Below the pieces are notes generated by a model. It was given only the letters and a program-made list of their open reading frames with translations. It did no database searches and had not been told where the DNA came from. 12,171 nucleotides of DNA from Bacteroidota bacterium (GTDB lineage: Bacteria > Bacteroidota > Bacteroidia > Flavobacteriales_F > PHOS-HE28), in contig JAEZDL010000135.1 in assembly GCA_023418095.1 (NCBI GenBank), positions 1-12,171 on the forward strand, given 5' to 3'. Below, one piece after another: positions 6,854 through 12,171 of this stretch. Each line of letters begins with the position of its first letter. Positions within the stretch are counted from its first letter, which is position 1. The translations under genes and the position numbers were made by a program.

Positions 6854-8170
6854 ATGAATTCCATGCCTGCCCCAACCGCGATCGGACCGATCCGGTACCG
6901 GCTCATTCCTATCCTGGTCTTCAGCATCCTGAGCGGATACGTATCTGCACAGCACCAACTTGATATCGGACTTTTTCCGAGTGCCACACCAAATGTGTTG
7001 GAATTACGGGTACGATCTGCACAAACCTTCCAGTTCGTGGTATCGGAGATCACCTTCACCATCCGTTGGGAAACCGCATCTGGCGCTACATTGGGGCCGA
7101 TCAGCCAACCCAGTTGCCCGGCTCAGACCATCGGGCTTGTGGCGTCAGGGGATGGTGAGGTGAACATTGGCGGATTCCGTTACAAGACCTTCAGCGGTTT
7201 CGGTGGAATGCAACTGCAGCAATGTGGGACCCAGTCCGGATATAACTGGCCCGCCGGCCAGGAAGTGGTGATCGCAACACTCCCTGTCTCGAATGTGACC
7301 GGCTGTGCCAATTTCAATATCGTGAACGACAGCTATACGAACGCCAACAATAAGGATTACTACTCATCCTTCGGCGGGTCGCCGGTTACGGGGGTGATCT
7401 TCTCTTCGCCCGTTCAAATTTGCGCCGGCACTTATGTCGATGTTTCCGCCAAGGCGATATTGGATGGACCCTATAACACCACTACCAGCCTTATGAACGA
7501 CAATCTTCGGAGTGGTGGCCTCATCCCGCTTGCACATCCTTACGGCGTTGCACCCTTCAATCATACCGGATCGGAAACCCGCCCTGCGGCTGTGACATCG
7601 GTCACCGGGAATAATGCCATTGTTGATTGGGTACTGGTCGAGTTGAGGGATTCCGGGAACTCCGGTTCGATCACTGCGCGCCGCGCAGCTTTGATCCAGC
7701 GCGATGGTGATATCGTGGATACTGATGGCGTAAGCCCGGTGCGCTTCAACAGCGTTGCTGCAGGATCGTATTACATCGCAGTGCGTCACAGAAATCATCT
7801 GGGGATCATGACAGCGACCACACGCTCCTTGAGCCAGACCACCACCGCTGTCAACTTCACCATAAGTGGCACTGCCACCCATGGTACCAATGCTCGTAGA
7901 ACAGTTGGTCCATTGATGACGATGTGGGCAGGGAATGCCAATTTCAATGGTAATGTGCGATGGCTCGGCCTACAAAATGACCAGACAGTGGTGCTAAATG
8001 CAGCTGGTGCTTCAACGCCAAACAACACGTTGAGCAATGTTTATCATTTCGCTGATGTGAACATGAACGGTAACGTACGGTGGCTTGGATTGCAAAATGA
8101 TCAAACGGTCATATTGAACACAGTAGGTGCTTCAAGTCCGAATTCCACTGTCTTCCAACAACTACCCTGA
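6854..8170 (+). CDS. Secreted protein: one N-module plus shared C-module
   Basis: This 438-residue protein begins with a signal peptide (basic start, hydrophobic 17-31, cleavage likely after Ala32 in VSA-Q). Residues ~36-182 are a diverged copy of the beta-rich module present four times in the preceding protein: FTIRW at 68-72, a PAGQEV stretch at 133-138, a Cys-x-x-Phe-x-Ile-Val-Asn-Asp motif at 151-159, and a YYSSFGG replacement for WYISLGG. From 195 the shared C-terminal module follows, with IVDWVLVELRD at 256-266, RAALIQRDGDIVD at 277-289 and RHRNHLGIMT at 311-320. It ends in two 40-residue repeats and FQQLP. It starts 31 bp after the previous stop, so co-transcription is likely. ATG 6854 is used; the in-frame ATG at 6863 would also keep the signal peptide. 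Function unknown; it is the minimal form of the family here. Confidence 0.86.
   Translation: MNSMPAPTAIGPIRYRLIPILVFSILSGYVSAQHQLDIGLFPSATPNVLELRVRSAQTFQFVVSEITFTIRWETASGATLGPISQPSCPAQTIGLVASGDGEVNIGGFRYKTFSGFGGMQLQQCGTQSGYNWPAGQEVVIATLPVSNVTGCANFNIVNDSYTNANNKDYYSSFGGSPVTGVIFSSPVQICAGTYVDVSAKAILDGPYNTTTSLMNDNLRSGGLIPLAHPYGVAPFNHTGSETRPAAVTSVTGNNAIVDWVLVELRDSGNSGSITARRAALIQRDGDIVDTDGVSPVRFNSVAAGSYYIAVRHRNHLGIMTATTRSLSQTTTAVNFTISGTATHGTNARRTVGPLMTMWAGNANFNGNVRWLGLQNDQTVVLNAAGASTPNNTLSNVYHFADVNMNGNVRWLGLQNDQTVILNTVGASSPNSTVFQQLP
7919..8167 (+). repeat. Duplicated 40-residue tail, divergent loop type
   Basis: Two copies 120 bp apart carry the identical core NGNVRWLGLQNDQTV at residues 365-379 and 405-419. 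The loops start NANFNG and DVNMNG, so the Asp residues of the neighbour's DVNMDG are replaced by Asn. The KYAGSGNDRD-type core of the other two proteins has become RWLGLQNDQ. This copy is thus a distinct subtype of the same duplicated tail. Confidence 0.65.
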
Positions 8171-8186
8171 GGTAACCACTACCTCA
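8168..8186. terminator. Small hairpin spanning the two convergent stops
   Basis: TGAGGTA (8168-8174) and TACCTCA (8180-8186) form a perfect 7-bp stem around ACCAC. The left arm begins with the TGA stop of the plus-strand gene, and the TAG stop of the minus-strand gene (8179-8181) lies at the base of the right arm. No T-run follows on either strand, so a bidirectional terminator is possible but unproven. Confidence 0.35.
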
Positions 8187-9417
8187 CGACATCATCATAG
8201 AGCAGGTATTTCTGCCTGGTCTTCATGAACTCCATCAAGTGGGGCTTCCACGCAGCACGGATCGTTTCTTCATCGTCACCTGCGATGATCCTCTGCCTGA
8301 GTTCGCTCCCTCCTGCAAGCTTGTCAAAGAAGTTGTTGAAGAATTTCGACTTGTCCGGTGATTCCCGATACATGCCGATCAGCCAGTGGAGCTTTATCGA
8401 CCGGTCGAGGCGGCTCTGGAATTCACCATAATCGGATAGATCGAGACCGGTACACTCCAGGCCTTCATGAGGTGGGTCCTTTGCACCCGGCCTGCTCTGC
8501 GGGGTGAATTTGTATTTACCGATCGGTGAACCCGGATAGCCAATGCACTGGAATGGCCGGTCGGTACCCCTGCCCACGCTAACGATGGTGCCCTCGAAAA
8601 GTCCCAGTGAAGGGTACAGGTATATCGATGACATGTTGGGCAGATTCGGTGATGGGGGCACCGGTAATTCGTAGTACGTATTATGGTCATATCCTTCACA
8701 TGCGATCACTTTCAGATCGCATTTGGAGCCGTTCCGCAACCACCCTTCACCATTGATCATTCCGGCGTATTCGCCGATCGTCATCCCATGTACCAAGGGC
8801 ACGGGATGCATTCCTACGAAAGAGGAATGTTTCAGGTCCAACACGGGTCCATCCACATAGAATCCGTTCGGATTCGGCCGATCGAGCACGATCACTTTCC
8901 GATCGAGCTCTGCCGCGGCTTCCATGATCTGATGCAATGTGCTTATGTAAGTATAGAATCTTACGCCGACATCCTGTATGTCGAACAGTATCACATCCAC
9001 GTCTTGCAACTGTTCGGCCGATGGTTTTTTGTTCTTTCCATAGAGCGAGATGATAGGCAGGCCGGTGCGCATGTCCTTCTCGTCCTTCACCAATTCGCCG
9101 TTCGCCGCCTCGCCACGAAATCCGTGTTCCGGTGCGAACACCTTCGCGATCTGGACACCATGAGAAAGCAGACTATCCACCAGGTGCTTTCCACCGATCA
9201 GCCCCGTCTGGTTGGATACGACCGCCACCCGCGCGCCCTGCAAAAGGGGCAGATATTCCGTTGTTCGCTCCGCGCCGGTCAGCACCTTCTTTTCTTTCGG
9301 CGGCACAACCACCACCTGCGCGGGCACAGTTCCTGCAAAAATGGCCAGCCCCACCATCACCTGGATTAACTTCAGCGCCGCATTGTAAGATCTTCGCTTG
9401 GGCCTTCCACACTTCAT
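8179..9417 (-). CDS. namZ: DUF1343 exo-beta-N-acetylmuramidase (NamZ-like)
   Basis: This 412-residue protein belongs to the DUF1343 family, whose characterised members (NamZ/YbbC, glycoside hydrolase family 171) remove terminal N-acetylmuramic acid from peptidoglycan fragments. Visible family motifs are VSNQTGLIG (67-75), FAPEHGFRG (94-102, with the Glu-His pair thought to be catalytic), FDIQDVGVRFYTYIS (145-159), LDRPNPNG (178-185) and HPVPLVHGMTIGEYA (204-218). A basic start, hydrophobic stretch and VPA-Q site near residue 33 give a signal peptide, so it acts in the periplasm, probably in cell-wall recycling or scavenging of muropeptides. The ATG at 9417 is chosen because it places this signal correctly. 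A start at 9543 would add 42 residues before it, and the ATG at 9357 would cut it too short. It overlaps the divergent permease by 20 bp. The family is confident; exact substrate is inferred. Confidence 0.9.
   Translation of the reverse strand: MKCGRPKRRSYNAALKLIQVMVGLAIFAGTVPAQVVVVPPKEKKVLTGAERTTEYLPLLQGARVAVVSNQTGLIGGKHLVDSLLSHGVQIAKVFAPEHGFRGEAANGELVKDEKDMRTGLPIISLYGKNKKPSAEQLQDVDVILFDIQDVGVRFYTYISTLHQIMEAAAELDRKVIVLDRPNPNGFYVDGPVLDLKHSSFVGMHPVPLVHGMTIGEYAGMINGEGWLRNGSKCDLKVIACEGYDHNTYYELPVPPSPNLPNMSSIYLYPSLGLFEGTIVSVGRGTDRPFQCIGYPGSPIGKYKFTPQSRPGAKDPPHEGLECTGLDLSDYGEFQSRLDRSIKLHWLIGMYRESPDKSKFFNNFFDKLAGGSELRQRIIAGDDEETIRAAWKPHLMEFMKTRQKYLLYDDVVR
9398..9417. other. Head-to-head overlap of divergent start regions
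   Basis: The minus-strand ATG (9415-9417) lies inside the plus-strand gene, whose TTG start is at 9398-9400. An in-frame TAA at 9386-9388 bars any longer plus-strand start. Each gene's promoter must therefore lie within the other's coding region, or the permease starts later than proposed. I could not pick out convincing Bacteroidota -33/-7 boxes on either side. Confidence 0.55.
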
Positions 9418-10933
9418 CGCGCGCCGGCTTGCGCGCAATTCATCCGATCCCAGCGTCGGATTCTCCAAGCCCATCGTGAATATCGCCATCTTGGGAATAG
9501 TAGTCGGCATGGCCGTTATGATCGTAACGGTGGCCATCACCACCGGATTCCAGAATGAAGTGCGGGCGAAGGTAACCGGTGCGGGCGCTCATCTTCAGAT
9601 CACCTCCATCAGGCAGACCGATCCGAAGGAGACACCGCGCATTCCGATCGAACGCGCTTTTTACCCCTGGTTGGATACCCTGCCACAGGTCGCACATATC
9701 CAGATCTATGCCACCAAACCGGCCATGATCGAAACGTCCGGCGAGATCCAGGGCGTGATCGTGAAGGGCGTCGGCAGCGACCATGATTGGAGTTTTTTGC
9801 GGGAACATCTGGTGGAAGGACGGCTTCCTGCGATCGGCGATACGGCCAATCCGATCGATATTCTGCTATCGCGTTACCTGGGCCGGCGGCTTGATATCGA
9901 GGTGAACGATACCATCACCGTATACCTGATCCGCGGCCGAGAGGACATTCGGCCCAGGCGTTACAGGGTAAGTGGCCTTTACGAAACGGGTCTCGAACAG
10001 CTCGATCACCAATTGGTTTACCTGGATATCGTTCACTTGCAGCGCTTTTCGCTTTGGGGGGTCAATGCGGAGATCATGGTCCATGATACCGTGCGACCGG
10101 ATGGCATCATGATCGAAGGTCTTGGCTTCGGCGGCGACAGGATCTTCAGGTACGATTGGCCGGGCACTTCGCTTCGTGGCAAGGGCCCTCACCTCATCTG
10201 CACCGATCGGGATACCACCTTCACCCTGGTCGTTTCTGATGCATCCGGAACGACCCCGGATACGGCGTGGATCAAGATCGAACCACATACGCTTCCAGGC
10301 GATCGGTGTGCCGACCGATCGATGGTCGACGTAAGTCGTGGAGGGACCGGTGGAAGTCATAGCAAGTATGCCGGTGGGTTTGAAGTCTACCTCACTGATT
10401 TCAAAGATCTGGAGGAAATGGACCAACGGATCTATTACGACTATCTGGAGGTTGGTGAGCGATCGCTCACCGTTCGTGATCGGTTCCCCGAGATCTTCGC
10501 CTGGCTCGAATTGCTCGATACCAACGTGGTGGTAGTTATTGTGCTCATGGTGATCGTCGCGATCATCAATATGACCTCGGCGCTATTGATCATCATCCTG
10601 GAGCGCACCACCATGATCGGCATCCTCAAATCGCTTGGCACCACCAACGGCGCGGTACGCCGCATCTTCCTCATCCATGCCGCCTATATCCTCGGGCTCG
10701 GTCTGGTGATCGGCGATATCGTTGGGATCGGTGCCTGCCTGCTCCAGCAACACTTCGGCATCGTAAAGCTCCCCGTGGAAAGCTATTACGTGAACGCAGT
10801 GCCTGTACAGCTCGAAGTATTACCGATCGTGTTGCTCAACGTAGGGACATTGCTCATTTGCCTGGCCGCGCTGGTGCTTCCAAGCCTGCTCGTAACACGC
10901 ATCGCCCCGGTAAAAGCGATCCGCTTTGCATAG
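9398..10933 (+). CDS. FtsX/LolC/E-like ABC transporter permease
   Basis: This 511-residue membrane protein has the layout of lipoprotein-releasing (LolC/LolE) and related MacB/FtsX permeases. An N-terminal LPHFIARRL segment precedes a first membrane helix at ~26-50. A large periplasmic region (~52-372) follows, then three C-terminal helices at ~374-400, ~424-449 and ~472-500, with the cytoplasmic ERTTMIGILKSLG coupling motif at 402-414 and a final PVKAIR. Family members move lipoproteins or other substrates from the inner membrane using a separate ATPase, which is not in this window. It is ~100 residues longer than the usual ~400-415, because of an insertion at ~225-326 between LQRF and GGFEV. 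TTG at 9398 is used: an in-frame stop sits just upstream and the next starts would cut the first helix. Lipoprotein transport is the default inference; the actual substrate is unknown. Confidence 0.85.
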   Translation: MGLPHFIARRLARNSSDPSVGFSKPIVNIAILGIVVGMAVMIVTVAITTGFQNEVRAKVTGAGAHLQITSIRQTDPKETPRIPIERAFYPWLDTLPQVAHIQIYATKPAMIETSGEIQGVIVKGVGSDHDWSFLREHLVEGRLPAIGDTANPIDILLSRYLGRRLDIEVNDTITVYLIRGREDIRPRRYRVSGLYETGLEQLDHQLVYLDIVHLQRFSLWGVNAEIMVHDTVRPDGIMIEGLGFGGDRIFRYDWPGTSLRGKGPHLICTDRDTTFTLVVSDASGTTPDTAWIKIEPHTLPGDRCADRSMVDVSRGGTGGSHSKYAGGFEVYLTDFKDLEEMDQRIYYDYLEVGERSLTVRDRFPEIFAWLELLDTNVVVVIVLMVIVAIINMTSALLIIILERTTMIGILKSLGTTNGAVRRIFLIHAAYILGLGLVIGDIVGIGACLLQQHFGIVKLPVESYYVNAVPVQLEVLPIVLLNVGTLLICLAALVLPSLLVTRIAPVKAIRFA

Positions 10934-10957
10934 GTTTTGAATAATTGGGCGTGCCAC

Positions 10958-10985
10958 CAGCCGTCACGTAAGAACGTGCCGGCTG
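10958..10985. terminator. Hairpin between convergent permease and tryptophanase
   Basis: CAGCCG (10958-10963) pairs with CGGCTG (10980-10985) and CACGT (10965-10969) with ACGTG (10974-10978), separated by one T/C mismatch and closed by an AAGA loop. It lies 24 bp after the permease stop. No T-run follows, so terminator function is tentative. The rest of the 133-bp gap holds no ORF worth calling, but has a near-repeat of CGTGCCGGCT (10975-10984) as CGTGCGGGCT (11024-11033), which hints at a small repetitive element. Confidence 0.4.
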
Positions 10986-11066
10986 CTGTCGGGCTCTACC
11001 CTGCAAGTCCTCCTCCCTTCGGTCGTGCGGGCTTTCCGGTGCGATCCCTCACACAACATCCGATCT

Positions 11067-12171
11067 TCATACCCCAACCTTCTCCTCGTCCGCAGTACTG
11101 CGGACCAACGGCTCAAAATGCGCCGTGAAATGCCTGAGGAACTCCGGCTCCTTGGTGATCTTCAAACCGCGCACCCCGTTGCGCCTACGCATCACCTCCT
11201 CGAAGGTCTCGGCCACGTATTCGATGTGGCTTTGGGTGTATACGCGGCGTGGGATCGCCAGCCGCACCAGTTCCAACGCTGAAGGAATGAGACTTCCATT
11301 TTCAGCATATTTACCGAACATCACCGAGCCGATCTCCACCGTGCGGATGCCAGCGAGCTTGTACAATTCACAAACAAGCGCCTGCCCGGGATATTGATCG
11401 GCGGGGATGTGCGGGTAGAGTTTCTTCGCATCGATGTAGACCGCGTGGCCGCCGATCGGGAGCATGAGCGGCACGCCCAGTTCGTGCAATTTGTTGCCGA
11501 GGTAGGTGGTGCTTTTGATCCGGTAATTCAGATAGCCGGGATCGAAGACCTCGTCCAGCCCGATCGCGATCGCCTCCATGTCGCGGCCGCTGAGACCGCC
11601 GTATGTCGTGAAGCCTTCGGTGATGATCAACAGGTTGGTGCAGGCGGTGGCGAGCCCTTCATCGCGAAGGGCGAGGAAGCCGCCCATGTTCACCAGCGCA
11701 TCCTTCTTGGCGCTCATCACCGCTCCATCGGCGAGGGCGAACATGCGTTGCGCGATCTCGCGGTAACTAAGCCCTTCCATGCCTTCTTCGCGATGCTTCA
11801 CGAACCAGCTGTTCTCGGCGATGCGGCAGCAATCCAACAGGAACAGTACGCCATGCATTTTGCACGCCGCCGAAACCGCTTCGGCATTCGCCATGCTCAC
11901 CGGCTGGCCGCCGCCACTGTTATTGGTAACGGTAAGGATCACTGCGCCCACGTTGCCTTTGTGCTCCTTGAGCAAACGATCCAGTGCCGCCACGTCCATG
12001 TTGCCTTTGAAGGGATGGATCAACGATGTATCGCGGCCTTCTTTGATCGGAATATCGATCGCTGTGGCACCGCTGAACTCGATGTTCGCACGCGTGGTGT
12101 CGAAGTGCGTGTTGCTGATGAACACTTTTCCTTTTCCGCCGAGGTGACCGTACAAGATCCGCTCGGCGGCG
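11067..12171 (-). CDS. tnaA: Tryptophanase (tryptophan indole-lyase), N-terminus missing
   Basis: A PLP enzyme that splits L-tryptophan to indole, pyruvate and ammonia. The frame is open through the right edge, so about the first 100 residues of a ~470-residue enzyme are missing. Counting from Tyr-Gly-His at residue 2 (TTG codon at 12155 as 1, internal), the PLP-lysine motif SAKKD lies at 148-152. SGGGQPVS (80-87), EGFTTYGG, GGHAVYIDAKKLYPHIPADQ and IPRRVYTQSH are family signatures. Three residues that separate tryptophanase from tyrosine phenol-lyase are of tryptophanase type: Asp in FDTT (19), Ile in VEIGS, and His in LRHFTA, corresponding to E. coli Asp137, Ile396 and His463 as I recall the alignment. 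The C-terminus extends ~11 residues past the E. coli end. It is convergent with the permease. No tnaC leader can be judged because the 5' end is outside. Indole production is inferred from family. Confidence 0.93.
   Translation of the reverse strand, partial: AAERILYGHLGGKGKVFISNTHFDTTRANIEFSGATAIDIPIKEGRDTSLIHPFKGNMDVAALDRLLKEHKGNVGAVILTVTNNSGGGQPVSMANAEAVSAACKMHGVLFLLDCCRIAENSWFVKHREEGMEGLSYREIAQRMFALADGAVMSAKKDALVNMGGFLALRDEGLATACTNLLIITEGFTTYGGLSGRDMEAIAIGLDEVFDPGYLNYRIKSTTYLGNKLHELGVPLMLPIGGHAVYIDAKKLYPHIPADQYPGQALVCELYKLAGIRTVEIGSVMFGKYAENGSLIPSALELVRLAIPRRVYTQSHIEYVAETFEEVMRRRNGVRGLKITKEPEFLRHFTAHFEPLVRSTADEEKVGV
11088..11105. repeat. Perfect 18-bp palindrome in the 3' end of tnaA
   Basis: GTCCGCAGTACTGCGGAC equals its own reverse complement. 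On the minus strand it is exactly six in-phase codons (VRSTAD) in the tail that extends beyond the usual family end. As RNA it can fold as a 7-bp stem with a GTAC loop just upstream of the stop codon. It could be a transcript-end structure, a protein-binding site, or the edge of a small repeat; the sequence does not decide. Confidence 0.7.

Noticed and set aside
8683..9369. 228-codon ORF on the plus strand inside the NamZ-like gene
   Set aside because: It is antisense to strongly conserved DUF1343 motifs, and its His/Gln/Arg-rich translation has no recognisable domain; it is a shadow of the real frame.
9418..9543. Upstream start for the NamZ-like protein at 9543
   Set aside because: It would put 42 residues of unrelated character before a good signal peptide and overlap the permease by 146 bp; the ATG at 9417 fits the family and the signal peptide.
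12153..12155. TTG as the start of the tryptophanase
   Set aside because: The frame stays open to the window edge (Ala-Ala-Glu-Arg-Ile precede it) and matches the internal family sequence near GAEQIY of E. coli, so this is an internal Leu codon.

Overview
The window looks like a chromosomal segment of a Bacteroidota bacterium, most likely a member of the Flavobacteriales or a close relative with moderate to slightly high GC. The signs are very large secreted proteins built from PKD/SprB-like, HYR-like and thrombospondin type 3-like modules, a DUF1343 (NamZ-type) glycosidase, a LolC/E-type permease of the form seen in Flavobacteria, and start codons without clear Shine-Dalgarno sequences. Taxonomy is inferred from protein style only.

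Layout. (1) 1-1796, plus strand: the 3' part of a giant adhesin-like gene. It opens inside an in-frame 219-bp tandem repeat and ends in a ~250-residue C-terminal module. (2) 1797-1926: a 130-bp gap with a long, near-perfect hairpin. (3) 1927-6822, plus: a 1631-residue secreted protein with four ~279-residue modules, a run of HYR-like domains, and the same C-terminal module. (4) 6854-8170, plus: a 438-residue secreted protein with one divergent copy of the N-terminal module and the same C-terminal module. The stop of (3) and start of (4) are 31 bp apart, so they are probably co-transcribed. (5) 8179-9417, minus: a DUF1343/NamZ-like exo-beta-N-acetylmuramidase, convergent with (4) and separated from it by 8 bp. 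(6) 9398-10933, plus: an FtsX/LolC/E-like permease that begins at a TTG inside the 5' end of (5), so the two divergent genes overlap head to head by 20 bp. (7) 10934-11066: a short convergent gap with hairpins. (8) 11067-12171, minus: tryptophanase, with its N-terminal ~100 residues beyond the window edge.

The most interesting part is the three-gene surface-protein cluster. All three proteins share one C-terminal architecture: a conserved ~150-residue domain, then a duplicated 40-residue repeat with an Asp-x-Asn-x-Asp-Gly-type loop, ending in -QLP. The loop resembles a dockerin calcium loop with an insertion. The N-terminal module is predicted to be beta-rich; it occurs four times in the large protein and once in the small one, and could be a cohesin-like beta-sandwich. 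The layout therefore recalls a scaffoldin with multiple receptor-type modules beside partner proteins carrying docking-type tails. This is a hypothesis from pattern and architecture, not from any search or structure. None of the three has a recognisable type IX secretion sorting domain, so the shared C-terminus may instead serve export or anchoring.

No rRNA, tRNA, CRISPR array, transposase or phage gene was seen. Apart from the gaps described, the window is fully coding.
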